This document shows positions 31,537 to 40,428 of a DNA stretch of 64,000 bases, one piece after another. Location of the stretch: the NCBI GenBank assembly GCA_963768565.1, contig CAVYIO010000007.1, forward strand, positions 1-64,000. Direction: 5' to 3'. Position numbers and translations under genes: made by a program. Positions within the stretch are counted from its first letter, which is position 1. Each line of letters begins with the position of its first letter. The notes below the pieces were generated by a model. That model had not been told where the DNA came from. It made no database searches and worked only from the letters and a program-made list of their open reading frames with translations. The stretch comes from JABDKH01 sp963768565. Lineage in GTDB: Bacteria; Bacteroidota; Rhodothermia; Rhodothermales; JABDKH01.

Positions 31537-32393
31537 ATGAGTGCCACGTTCACGCTCCAGGAAGCCGCCGACGAACTCGGCGTGCACTACATGACGGCGT
31601 ACCGGTACGTGCGTCTGGGGCTGCTCGACGCAGCCAAGGTCGGCGGGGCCTGGCAGGTCACCGGCTCTGCACTCGACGATGTTCCGTGACGGCTCGGCGG
31701 CCGGACCGGTCGAGGCCGGGTCGGATGCACCGTGGGCCGAGCGCGCTCGAAGTCGAGGCTGGTCGACGGCGATGCACAGGGTGCGTGGGGAGTGGTCGAG
31801 GCGGCGATGACCTCCGGGAGCCGACGTCCGCTCGGTCTATCTCGACTGATCGGCGCCGTCGATGATCCGCATCGGTGAACGTTGGGCCGCGGGTGAGTTC
31901 GATGTGGCGGTCGAGCATCAGGCCACCGGCATCGTGATGCGGATCATCGGCCGGCTCGGGTCGCGTTGTGTCCGCCGGGGCCGGTCGCGTGGCGGGCTCG
32001 TGATCGGGGCGCCGATCGGGGAGTACCACGCGCTCCCGACGGCGATGCTCGGCGACCTGATGCGGTTGCACGGATGGGACGTGACCGACCTCGGAGCGAA
32101 CACGCCGTCGGCCTCGTTCCTCCACGCGGCGCATCGGACCCCCGAGCCTTGTTGCGGTCGGATTCTCGGTCACCCACGTCGACCATCTCGCGCGCGGTTC
32201 ACGAGTGCTGCTCGGTGATTCGACCAGGAGCTCCCCGACGTGCGGGTGGTGCTCGGTGGTCAGGCGGTGCGCAGCGAGGAGCACGCACGGGCGCTCGGTG
32301 CCGACATGCCTCGCATCGAGTGCCGACCAGTTCCACGAGTTGCTCGTGAGTGGCCAGCGATCCCGTGCCGGAGGCGTCGCCACCGATCGGTGA
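31537..32393 (+). CDS. CarH-like B12-dependent photoreceptor regulator (frameshifted)
   Basis: The N-terminal DNA-binding part reads TFTLQEAADELGVHYMTAYR and VGGAWQVTGSALDD, a MerR/excisionase-like winged helix. The middle region has W-x9-E-H (WAAGEFDVAVEH), the cap motif of CarH that packs on adenosylcobalamin. The C-terminal domain has GEYHALPTAM, with the His expected to bind cobalt from below, then GWDVTDLGANTPSASFL and VVLGGQAVRSEEHARALGAD, a Rossmann-like B12-binding fold. CarH proteins are dark-state tetrameric repressors released by green or blue light. Target genes are not evident next to it. Indels near 31687, 31720, 31820, 32140, 32220 and 32310 break the frame; about 285 residues. 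Confidence 0.75.
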
Positions 32394-32455
32394 GGTCGCT
32401 CGCGACGTGAGCGACCGGTCGTGACCGTCTGCAGTCGATCATCGACCTTGCCATC

Positions 32456-32471
32456 TCGAACATGTGTTCGA
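32456..32471. promoter_or_regulatory. LexA (SOS) box upstream of imuA'
   Basis: tcgaac-atgt-gttcga is an exact match to the actinobacterial LexA box TCGAAC-N4-GTTCGA. It lies just before the imuA'-imuB pair, as expected for DNA-damage induction of a mutasome. It also overlaps a possible GTG start at 32464, which argues for the ATG at 32485 as the true start. Confidence 0.85.
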
Positions 32472-32484
32472 TATGGTTCGAGAG

Positions 32485-33372
32485 ATGGAAATCGCTGTCG
32501 ACCACCGTACGCCAATGCGTCGCATCTCCACCAGTCCGGTCCTATCGGGTCGGACGCCCGCCGTGGCACTCCGGCCCGTGACGAGGCATTGCGTGATGTT
32601 CTCGCTGAGCTGGGAGAACGCGTCAAGCCGGTCGCACTTGCCCGGGAACGGACGCTGCCGGTCGCCGCGCCCTTCGATCAGCTCCTCCCCGACGGTCTGG
32701 TCCGTGGCCAGGTCGTGTCGTGCCGAGGTGCCGCCGCACGCTCGATGGCGTTCGGGCTGGTACGCGACGCACTGGTCGAAGGTGGCTGGATGGCGGTGGT
32801 CGACGTCCCGACGCTCGGGACGGACGCCGTTGCGGAGTTCGGTGTCCCACTCGAACGGGTGGTCCGCGTCGACACCGGCGTGCAACGAGTCGTCAGGGAC
32901 CGATCTCGACTGGATCGACGTGATGGGTGCCGCCGTCGACGGATTCGACCTGGTCCTGACCCGGGTTCCGGTCGGGTTGCGCAGCGAACGCCGCCCCGCA
33001 GCAGTCCGCAAGCTCGGGTCGCGGTTGCAGCAGAAGGGCGCCGTCGTCGTCACCCTCGGTGCGCCCGGTGCGCTCGGCGGCGACATCGAGCTGACGACGC
33101 AGCGCACGGTGTGGTCGGGGTTGGGCGACGGATCGGGCCATCTGCGTCGTCGGGTCGTCGATGTGGAGGCTGCCGGTCGACGGCTGCCGGGTCGGCGATC
33201 CTGTTCGATCGAACTGATCGGGGAGGGGACCCGTCTCGGATTCGGGCCGGTGCTCGACGGTGGTCCGCAGGCCGATCGTGATCCGCAGGCGGAACTCCTG
33301 GCGGAGATGGCCGACACGATGGCCGCCACGGTGACCGTCACCGACCTGAACGACCGCCAACTCGCAGTGTGA
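32485..33372 (+). CDS. ImuA'-like RecA-fold protein (mutasome component, frameshifted)
   Basis: ImuA' is a RecA-like accessory of the ImuA'-ImuB-DnaE2 mutagenic repair machine. The protein reads RDVLAELGERVKP, PFDQLLPDGLVRGQVVS, SMAFGLVRDALVEGGWMAVV and DVPTLGTDAVAEFGVPLER. This is a RecA-like order with a degenerate P-loop, normal for this family. It then continues DLDWIDVMGAAVDGFDLVLT to the end (VTVTDLNDRQLAV). Indels near 32600 and 32890 break the frame. The stop TGA shares a base with the imuB ATG. An upstream LexA box predicts SOS induction. Confidence 0.75.
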   Translation: MEIAVDHRTPMRRISTSPVLSGRTPAVALRPVTRHCVMFSLSWENASSRSHLPGNGRCRSPRPSISSSPTVWSVARSCRAEVPPHARWRSGWYATHWSKVAGWRWSTSRRSGRTPLRSSVSHSNGWSASTPACNESSGTDLDWIDVMGAAVDGFDLVLTRVPVGLRSERRPAAVRKLGSRLQQKGAVVVTLGAPGALGGDIELTTQRTVWSGLGDGSGHLRRRVVDVEAAGRRLPGRRSCSIELIGEGTRLGFGPVLDGGPQADRDPQAELLAEMADTMAATVTVTDLNDRQLAV

Positions 33373-34867
33373 TGGATCCGGGTACGACGAACGGCGGTGT
33401 GTCGGGCGACGACCACGTGGATCCGATCCGGATGGTCACCGTCTGGTGTCCCGACTGGCCGGTCGTCGCCGCCGGCTGTCGCCCCGACGTTCCGGCGGCG
33501 GTGATGCGTGCACATCGGGTCGTGGCCCGTACGCCCGCAGCAGCAGACGAAGGGGTCGTGATCGGACAGCGCCGGCGTCAGGCGCAACAGCGCTGTCCGC
33601 ACATCCGACTGCTCGACGACGATCCGGCGCGTGACGCCCGCGAGTTCGAACCGATCGTGCGCGCCGTCGCCGAGGTCGCACCTCGGGTCGACCTGGTCGA
33701 GCCGGGTTGGCTGAGCATCGCCGCTCGTGGTCCGTCGCGCTACTTCGGTGGTGACGAAGCGATGGCCGAGCATCTGCGTCGCGTGGTGCTCGACGTGGTC
33801 ACGGCGCAGCCGAACTCGGACGATGGTGTCGAGATCGCTGCGCGAGGTGGGTGTGGGAGTGGCCGACGGCCGGTTCGCAGCGAGCGTCGCCGCCCGCCTC
33901 GGTGTCCGCCGGCGGGAGCCGGTCGTCGTGGTGCTCGGGTGGGTCCGAGGCGTTCTGTGCGCCACTTCCCATCGGGTGGTTGCAGACGCTCGACGAAGTC
34001 GACGCCGAGCTGGTCGACCTGTTCGGTCGACTGGGGCTGCGTCGTCTCGGGGATCTCGCCGACCTCGATCCCGCCGATGTCCTCGGCCGATTCGGGCCCT
34101 GGGGATGCACGCACATCGTCTGGCTTCGGGCGTCGACATCCGCCCGGCGAGCACCACCGACCCTGCGCCCGAACGCCGCCTCGCCCGGGTGCTCGACGAT
34201 CCGGCGGCGCAGACCGACGCGGTGGTGTTCGTCGCCAAGCAACTGGCCGACGAACTCGCCGGCCAGCTCGGCGCCGACGGTCGGGTCTGCACGCGGCTGG
34301 TCGTTCTGCTCGAGACCGAGCACGGTGAACGGTCCGAACGGTCCTGGTACCGGTCGGCCGGGATGTCGGCCGCGGCGATGGTCGAACGGGTCCGCTGGCA
34401 GCTCGACGCCTGGGTGAACCTGCCGCGCGGAAGCGAGCACGAGATCACCGGTGGCGTCGCCCTGGTCCGACTCGGCCCTGAAGAGGTCCGAGCCGATGAC
34501 GGGGTGCAGCTCGGGCTGTGGGGCGGACAGTCCGATGCCGACCGGCGGGCGATCCGTGCGATCGCCCGACTCACGACACTCACGTCGGAGGCGTCGGTCA
34601 CGGTGCCCGTCTGGAACGGGGGGCGACTCCCGGCGGACCGCTACCGCTGGATGCCGGCCACCCTGGTCGATCTCGACCAACGCGAACGGGCGGTGTCGCG
34701 TACGGCCACCGGAGCCGATGGCCGCTCGGGTCCCTGGCCGGGGTGTCTGCCGGCACCGTCACCGGCGACCGTCTTCGACGAGCCGCTGCCGCTCGACGTG
34801 CTCGACGTGCAGGGCCAGGTGGTGCGGGTGAGCGGCCGGGGGATGGTGTCGGCCGATCCAGCGGGAA
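33372..34867 (+). CDS. imuB: ImuB-like Y-family polymerase homolog, truncated at the junction (frameshifted)
   Basis: The N-terminus reads MVTVWCPDWPVVAAGCRPDV. The start of a Y-family polymerase is recognisable, but the acidic catalytic residues (DMDAFF in active enzymes) are absent, as in ImuB, which acts as a beta-clamp-binding scaffold. Later landmarks are LVEPGWLSIAARGPSRYFGG, DLFGRLGLRRLGDLADLDPA (thumb/HhH) and the little-finger region through RYRWMPATLVDLD. The last actinobacterial residues are MVSADPAGI; the normal C-terminus is missing because the sequence switches genome at about 34,868. Indels near 33830, 33940 and 34110. Confidence 0.75.
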
Positions 34868-34880
34868 TCGAAAAGGTACG
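34860..34880. other. Junction between two unrelated genomes (probable assembly chimera)
   Basis: Left of about 34,868 the sequence is GC-rich imuB coding on the plus strand. Right of it the composition falls and the minus strand encodes the middle of an EamA transporter. Both genes lose their C-terminal ends exactly here, and the proteins continue into nonsense across the join. No repeat, att site or integrase is visible. Confidence 0.8.
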
Positions 34881-35424
34881 TGGACCGGCTTGCAAAATCG
34901 GCGAGATGCTCGTCATAGACCTTCAGTGTTGTGTCGGTGATACCGGCAACAAGGAAGAGAAGCGCCAGCATAGCGGCTGGATGGTCTGCTACTGTTCGGC
35001 GATTTCGGTCTGCCGGCGCAAGGGCCATCAGGCCAAATGCGCCGACGGCCACGACCATGCCGGGGAGTTGAAGCGTCGTCGGCAACTCGTGCCAGATCAC
35101 CCAGGAAGCAACGAACGGAATAAGTACCGAAATCCTCATGGTGGCCGCCGACAGAGCGAGACCCACCCGATCAATCGCTGCGGCATACAGTCCGAAGCCC
35201 ACCACGAACAGCACGCCGTTGAGGAGCCCTACCGAAATCAGCAGGGTTATGTCAGACGCACGACCGTCGAGAGCGACGTCGGGGCCGATGCCGAGTGCCA
35301 GCAGCATCGCCACGAAGTAGTTTACCGTGAGCAACCCGAGCCGGTCTATGCCGACGCGCCGTGCGAGCTTGAAGATCACACCGATGGCGAGGCTGCAGAC
35401 GACGGCGAGCGCCAGGTAGACCAT
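34868..35424 (-). CDS. EamA/DMT-family transporter, 3' truncated at the junction
   Basis: The N-terminus MVYLALAVVCSLAIGVIFKL is TM1. Further hydrophobic segments include TLLISVGLLNGVLFVVGFGL, SVLIPFVASWVIW and GMVVAVGAFGLMALA, so about six TM helices of the usual ten remain. EamA/DMT proteins export or import small metabolites; the substrate is unknown. The frame is open to about 34,868, where YLF marks the last residues before foreign sequence. 185 residues of an expected 290 or so. Confidence 0.75.
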
Positions 35425-35467
35425 GGGAGGCTCGCCGCCCGAAGGAACTCGTCGAGTCCCGGGCGTG

Positions 35468-36478
35468 CTAGTTGTTTACGAGGTAGTTGAAGTAGCGCAG
35501 CGACGTCGGCGACCATTGCACGTCGCGCAGCGTGAGATTTGCTGGAGGATGCAGATGGGGTTTCACTCTTCCCGTCGTATCCGCCCGAATCTCATCATAT
35601 TGGACCGTCGCAAAGAAATCCGGAGCACGCTTAGACTCATTGAAGTCCGACAGTAGAACACGATATCGCACCGTGAGGTGCGAGGGTTCCAGCGTTACAA
35701 TCTTCTCATTCGACGGGGCGCCTTCGATGATCACCTCCACTTCACGTGTGCCACCCGTGAACTCCCGCGAGACGGCAATCGCGGTCGTCCGATCAAGTTC
35801 TCGATCCAGAAGTTGACTGAGGGAATCGATCAATGCGACGGATACTGCAACAGAGTCTGTCAGATTTGAGGCACGAAAAACTTCCGTTGGCCATTCGGTC
35901 AGATTCTCGACAATGGATCTTGCACCCGAGACACGAACAGAATCGGGCACAGCGCGTGGAGGATTGAGCAGGCTGTGATTGTCCGGGGTGGTCACGTCGA
36001 ATCTGAGCCGCACCGGAATCTTCCTCGTAATTCGATCTTCGGTTCGCGCCGCGAACGTTCGTGGCGAAACGGTCTCGATGCGAAGGTTCTTTGGCAGTTC
36101 AGGCGGAGTCGACTCCAGATCCACGACCCCTTGCGAGGCGTCCAGCGGATATGCGGGACGATTATAGTAGAGTTGAAACAACGACAGGCCTTCCCCCTGC
36201 ACCTGAACGCGGACGGTTTGGGGCGGAACCTGCGTGAGTGCCCGGTCGATCGGAAGATTTACGACGACAGCGGGCAGGTCCACCACCAGACTGTAGTTCT
36301 TCTGCATCGAGAAAACGAACCAGAGCAGAGCCGACACGAGAACGCTGACGGCTATGGCAATCCCGCGATGACTTGTCGAGAATTGATCGTAGCCCTGATG
36401 CTTTGGATTGCGTTCGACCATTGAACGCAATCGCCCCCAGAACACAGGGCCTGAGGTACTATCGTCGGAGTTGGGCAC
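35468..36478 (-). CDS. YbbR-like domain protein (CdaR-like)
   Basis: 336 residues, unbroken. Cytoplasmic N-terminus, one TM helix near residues 40-58 (GIAIAVSVLVSALLWFVFSM), then extracytoplasmic YbbR-like repeats (VVVNLPIDRALTQVPPQTVRVQVQ broken over strands, TPPELPKNLRIETVSPRTF, RKIPVRLRFDV, RAVPDSVRVSGARSIV). YbbR/CdaR proteins in other bacteria regulate the diadenylate cyclase CdaA, but no cdaA is adjacent here. It follows the BMC genes on the same strand, 82 bp downstream. Confidence 0.75.
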   Translation of the reverse strand: MPNSDDSTSGPVFWGRLRSMVERNPKHQGYDQFSTSHRGIAIAVSVLVSALLWFVFSMQKNYSLVVDLPAVVVNLPIDRALTQVPPQTVRVQVQGEGLSLFQLYYNRPAYPLDASQGVVDLESTPPELPKNLRIETVSPRTFAARTEDRITRKIPVRLRFDVTTPDNHSLLNPPRAVPDSVRVSGARSIVENLTEWPTEVFRASNLTDSVAVSVALIDSLSQLLDRELDRTTAIAVSREFTGGTREVEVIIEGAPSNEKIVTLEPSHLTVRYRVLLSDFNESKRAPDFFATVQYDEIRADTTGRVKPHLHPPANLTLRDVQWSPTSLRYFNYLVNN

Positions 36479-36560
36479 GCTCTTTCCGATCGTCCTTTGG
36501 TTGTGGGTCTAACCGTATCAGAAGAATGCCGGTGACGACCTTTTGTTCGGTGTGGACAGT

Positions 36561-37082
36561 TCAGCCAAGGCTCCTGAACGCGTCGAGAAGCTGTTTCTTG
36601 TTTGCTCTGGCTATCTCGCGACCATGAATCGGGAATCCGCGTGTTTGCCGCGCGAGTTGGCGCAGTTCGCGCACTGTCATGGACTCGAGGTCTTTCGTAT
36701 CGGCTGAAGCGGACCGATCGGAGGCTCGTTGCGACCGGACTGTGCGAGCGGCAGGTTTACGGCCGGCGCCACCTCTCGGCCTCGCCGGCGTCACAAACGA
36801 CTCGCTGTCAACGACGGAATACGTTTCTTCAGCAGGACGCGGGATGACGTGGGCGGAGATCAGGTCGCCGACTCGCGAGGCCGCGGCTGCTCCCGCGTCG
36901 ACCGCCGCCTGGACGGCCGCAGTCTCACCAACGACATGGACCGTCATCAGCGCCGCGACGGTTTGTTCGATCCCGAGTATGGTCACTTCTGCTGCCTTGA
37001 CCATCGCGTCAGCGGCTTCGATAGCCGCAACGAGACCACGGGTCTCGACCATACCAAGTGCTTTGTCTGCGTAGTCTAGCAT
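36561..37082 (-). CDS. BMC-H microcompartment shell protein with SAP/Rho_N-like C-terminal tail
   Basis: 173 residues. Residues 1-87 form one canonical BMC domain (ALGMVETRGLVAAIEAADAM, VHVVGETAAVQAAVDAGAAA, SAHVIPRP) of the CcmK/PduA/EutM hexamer type. A disordered linker rich in Ser, Arg and Ala follows. The last 40 residues (LESMTVRELRQLARQTRGF, then IHGREIARANKKQLLDAF) look like a SAP/HeH or Rho N-terminal helical module, a nucleic-acid-binding or docking fold. Ordinary BMC-H proteins are about 95 residues, so the tail is an added domain that would sit on one face of the shell. Its neighbour is a standard BMC-H gene. Confidence 0.8.
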   Translation of the reverse strand: MLDYADKALGMVETRGLVAAIEAADAMVKAAEVTILGIEQTVAALMTVHVVGETAAVQAAVDAGAAAASRVGDLISAHVIPRPAEETYSVVDSESFVTPARPRGGAGRKPAARTVRSQRASDRSASADTKDLESMTVRELRQLARQTRGFPIHGREIARANKKQLLDAFRSLG

Positions 37083-37183
37083 TCACTGACGACCAAAGAC
37101 TTGTGTTCACCCGACGCCTTCTCCCGGATTCATATCATGAACCCGGTTACGTTGCGCCGTGCCACGCGTTGCCCAGGTCGAGG

Positions 37184-37474
37184 TCAATCCGCCCGGGTCG
37201 GCAGGATCATCTCGACATCTGAGTGGGGCCGTGGAATGACGTGTACGGAAATCAGCTCGCCGACTCGTTCGGCAGCTGCCGCCCCTGCGTCGGTTGCGGC
37301 TTTGACCGCGCCCACGTCACCGCGGACCATAACGGTCACATAGCCACCCCCAATCTTCTCCTTGCCCACCAGTCGAACACGCGCAGCCTTGACCATAGCG
37401 TCAGCCGCCTCGATGGCTCCAACCAGGCCGCGGGTTTCTACCATACCGAGGGCGATTCCGTAATCTTCTGCCAT
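37184..37474 (-). CDS. BMC-H microcompartment shell protein
   Basis: 96 residues, standard length for a single-domain shell hexamer protein. The sequence GIALGMVETRGLVGAIEAAD, KIGGGYVTVMVRGDVGAVKA and ERVGELISVHVIPRPH contains the conserved edge Lys/Arg region and the GxGGG-like pore loop (IGGG). It is the first of two shell genes, 101 bp before the tailed paralog. No BMC-P vertex protein, BMC-T protein or cargo enzyme is encoded nearby, so the compartment's chemistry cannot be inferred here. Confidence 0.9.
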   Translation of the reverse strand: MAEDYGIALGMVETRGLVGAIEAADAMVKAARVRLVGKEKIGGGYVTVMVRGDVGAVKAATDAGAAAAERVGELISVHVIPRPHSDVEMILPTRAD

Positions 37475-37623
37475 TTGAAGAGGGATCGATTTGAGTGAAG
37501 AACCAGTGAGCGCTTTTCAGGGAAACTCGACTGGCCGCAGAGCCCGCTAAGGGCGTGCTCCCGCGTGCTACATCGTCGAATATAGACGGGGGTTTTGCGA
37601 TTGTCAACCAGAGCGGGAGCAAC

Positions 37624-39120
37624 TCACGTACCATCCATACGACCACCCGGGCGCAGGAATCGCAGTCCGCGAGCGAAGTCCTCCATTCGGAACGTACGCG
37701 TGAGCAGAATCAGCGGGAAGTACAGGCCGATAAGGAGCAGGCGGACGGAGAGACGAATCACAACAGATGCCGAATCCAACTGAGCACTGGCCGCCCAGAG
37801 CACGATCACAGAAATTGCTACCGCAGCAATGATTCGGAGATCAAAATCGATGGAACTGAGCCGTTCGGACACCCGCAGAGTCCAGAATGCCAGTGCCGCA
37901 AACGAGACGGTCGTTGCCAGCGCCGCCCCCAGTGCTCCGAACCGGGGAATCAGTATCAGGTTGAGCACCAGATTGAAGATCGCGGCGCCCAGCACGTACC
38001 GGGCAATCATGCGCGTACGGTTCAGGCCGTACAGCACATTGACGGCCACGTAGTACATGCCATAGAACCAGAACCCGGCCGCCACCGGCAACACCACCTG
38101 GTCGATACCGAGATAGAAACGGTCCACACCTAACGACTGAACCAGAATGAGCATGGCGTCGTCGGCCAGGATCGAAAGTGCAAGAACGAACCAACCCGTC
38201 CACACGGCATAGTGCCGCAGGGCCGCACGGTGCATATCGAATCGCCCCTCGTCAAATTGCCGGAGGCCGATCACAGCAAACGCCAGCTGAAAACTCTGCA
38301 CAAACACGAGATTTACGATGCCGCCGACGCGCGATCCGAAATCATACAGCCCAACCGTCGCGGTTTCACTGAGCCATTTCAGCATGTACCGGTCGCCGAC
38401 GTTCAGCAGCCAGGCCGACAGACTCGCCACGACAAGTGGTGCACCGAACCGGACGAGAGGTCGAACTACGGACGGGTCCAGGCGGAGGCTGATCCGCGGA
38501 AGCATCATCAGCGCCGATGCTGTGGCGGAGAACGCCCCGGCCACGACATACGCCAGGACAGCGCCCCGCAGCCCCATACCCTTCTCCACCATGAACAGAT
38601 ATGCCGCTCCAAAGAGAACCAGCATTTCACCGACGATCAGCGCCGCGTACTGTCCCGGCCGATCCGTGACCCGGAGATGCATGAACGATACGCTGCCAAT
38701 CACCTTCAGCGTGGCATAAACGAGGATCCAGCCGATCAATGGACGAGACGACTCCGAGTCGAGCAGGAATCGACCCAGCCAGTCCCCCCACAGCAGGTAC
38801 ACAACCGACGCGAATGCAACCGCCAGTGCGGCCGAAGCCACGAGTGCGGTAAACGGTAGTCGCGACCGGCTGCCCTCATACGCCGGATCGGAATGGAATC
38901 GAAGAAGCCCCGTCGAGATACCGATACCGAACGTGAGGATGCACAACTGGGCGGTCACCAGAAGAAGCGCCAGATAGCCATACTCCGACAGGGACAGATA
39001 CGTCGGATTCAGCAGAATCGGAGCCAGCAGCAGACCGGCCGCCTTGACCGCAACGTTCCCGATCGAATAGATGCTGCTCTGGCGCACGAGATCGCGTGCC
39101 GCGTCACTCATTGCGGCCAC
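37624..39120 (-). CDS. Oligosaccharide flippase / polysaccharide biosynthesis membrane protein (Wzx-like)
   Basis: 498 residues with 12-14 hydrophobic helices evenly spread (for example GYLALLLVTAQLCILTFGIG, ALAVAFASVVYLLWGDWL, FWFYGMYYVAVNVLYGLN). This is the MOP-superfamily layout used to move lipid-linked sugar units across the inner membrane. It opens SDAARDLVRQSSIYSIGNVA, a common start for this family. Its place beside glycosyltransferases, WecB and YfhO supports a role in surface polysaccharide export. A 139-bp gap separates it from the divergent glycosyltransferase. Confidence 0.85.
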   Translation of the reverse strand: MAAMSDAARDLVRQSSIYSIGNVAVKAAGLLLAPILLNPTYLSLSEYGYLALLLVTAQLCILTFGIGISTGLLRFHSDPAYEGSRSRLPFTALVASAALAVAFASVVYLLWGDWLGRFLLDSESSRPLIGWILVYATLKVIGSVSFMHLRVTDRPGQYAALIVGEMLVLFGAAYLFMVEKGMGLRGAVLAYVVAGAFSATASALMMLPRISLRLDPSVVRPLVRFGAPLVVASLSAWLLNVGDRYMLKWLSETATVGLYDFGSRVGGIVNLVFVQSFQLAFAVIGLRQFDEGRFDMHRAALRHYAVWTGWFVLALSILADDAMLILVQSLGVDRFYLGIDQVVLPVAAGFWFYGMYYVAVNVLYGLNRTRMIARYVLGAAIFNLVLNLILIPRFGALGAALATTVSFAALAFWTLRVSERLSSIDFDLRIIAAVAISVIVLWAASAQLDSASVVIRLSVRLLLIGLYFPLILLTRTFRMEDFARGLRFLRPGGRMDGT

Positions 39121-39259
39121 CTCGTGGAGTGAAGCAGTTCCGTGGCGGGATCGAGTCTGCCTCGCAAAGGCGAACGACCACGGCCGACTTCGGATGCTCG
39201 GACGGGTCCTGAGCTATATTACGATTAGGGGCCACAGAGGAAGTTGATTGATTGATTCT

Positions 39260-40417
39260 ATGAACGGTGACGAGAGACAGCGCGTAGTCCACGTCAGCAC
39301 TATGCATAGGCCGCTTGACAACCGGATTTTCGTAAAGGAATGTCGGACTCTCGCAAGGAACGGCTATGACGTGTCTTTCGTGGTCCCGCACAATGGCAAC
39401 GAGGAGGTTGACGGCGTCAAACTCCTTGCCACGACCGAGTATGCGAGTGGGACAAGGAAGCTCACCTCCAGCGCGCTCGACGTGCTCCGCGTCGTCCGTG
39501 GTCTCAGCCGCGATACTATCATTCATTTTCATGATCCGGAGCTTCTACCGATTGCATTTTGGACGAAGCTCACTGGGTACACGGTGGTCTATGACGCTCA
39601 CGAAGATACGCCGAGACAAGTCTTTCATCTCCACTGGATTCCCCTCCTTCTGAAACCACTCCTCTCGGTATTCGCCTACTGCATGGAGAAACTGGCGGCG
39701 TGGACATTTGATGGGATCGTTGTCGCGAATGCAATCAGCCTGGCTCGATATCCACAGCGAAAGACGGTCTTGGTGCAGAACTACCCGATTGTAGATGAAC
39801 TGGTCACAGCATTGGGCATCGACCATTCAGAGCGTGCCCCGAACGTCGCGTACGTAGGAAGTATTACTGAATCCCGAGGTATACGACAGTTGCTTGAAGC
39901 CCTGGTGCTTGTCAACCTCGTTCGGCCCGCTCGACTACTGCTCGGTGGTTCATTCCATCCGGCCGATCTCGAAATTGATCTGTCTGCCGACCCAGGCTGG
40001 AAGTATGTGGATTTTGAGGGTTGGCTTAGCCGGCAGGAGGTAAAAGAGGTACTCGAACGGTGCCGTGTCGGAATTGCTACGCTGCTGCCCGAGAAGCAAT
40101 ACGTGAGATGTCTACCTACAAAGCTCTTTGAGTATGCCGCAGCGGGACTTCCTGTCGTCGCCTCAGATTTTCACATAATCAGAGCTTTCGTCGAGGACGC
40201 GGCATGCGGAGTAGTCGTCGATCCGACTCGCCCTGTAGAAATCGCCAGGGCGATCCGAGAGTTACTGGACGATCCTGCCTACGCTCAGAGAATCGGAGAG
40301 CTGGGCCGTGAAGCAGTCCAGGAGAAATACAACTGGGCAACAGAAGCAGCCAGTCTGTTGAACCTATATGGTCGCCTCACCAAGGCCCGCTTTGCCGTTG
40401 GATTTGACCACGGTTGA
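39260..40417 (+). CDS. Glycosyltransferase family 4
   Basis: 386 residues from ATG 39260; a TTG at 39248 in the same frame is less likely. GT-B fold landmarks: N-terminal VVHVSTMHRPLDNRIFVKEC, DIIHFHDPELLP-like IIHFHDPELLPIAF, NVAYVGSITESRGIRQLLEA at the start of the nucleotide-sugar domain, and the donor-binding loop KLFEYAAAGLPVVASDF with the Glu of the E-x7-E motif. It retains or transfers a sugar onto a lipid-linked glycan; the exact sugar is unknown. It is the only plus-strand gene of this cluster. Confidence 0.88.
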   Translation: MNGDERQRVVHVSTMHRPLDNRIFVKECRTLARNGYDVSFVVPHNGNEEVDGVKLLATTEYASGTRKLTSSALDVLRVVRGLSRDTIIHFHDPELLPIAFWTKLTGYTVVYDAHEDTPRQVFHLHWIPLLLKPLLSVFAYCMEKLAAWTFDGIVVANAISLARYPQRKTVLVQNYPIVDELVTALGIDHSERAPNVAYVGSITESRGIRQLLEALVLVNLVRPARLLLGGSFHPADLEIDLSADPGWKYVDFEGWLSRQEVKEVLERCRVGIATLLPEKQYVRCLPTKLFEYAAAGLPVVASDFHIIRAFVEDAACGVVVDPTRPVEIARAIRELLDDPAYAQRIGELGREAVQEKYNWATEAASLLNLYGRLTKARFAVGFDHG

Positions 40418-40428
40418 GATCCTCGCTA

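Noticed and set aside
32439..34601. A 720-codon minus-strand open frame across imuA'-imuB
   Set aside because: Low-complexity Arg/Ser/Thr composition and antisense to recognisable ImuA'/ImuB motifs; a GC-driven shadow.
1..34867. Widespread pseudogenisation or programmed frameshifting in region 1
   Set aside because: Housekeeping genes (lipA, lipB, lpdA, argJ) are affected in the same way as accessory ones, and motifs are intact on both sides of each shift. Sequencing indels are more likely.
34860..34880. Natural horizontal transfer or genomic-island boundary
   Set aside because: Both flanking genes are cut at the same base with no integrase, tRNA, direct repeat or transposase; a chimeric assembly explains it with fewer assumptions.
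37555..39132. Several plus-strand open frames opposite the flippase gene
   Set aside because: They lie antisense to a clear 498-residue membrane protein, are rich in Arg/Gln and His, and show no family motif or ribosome-binding site.
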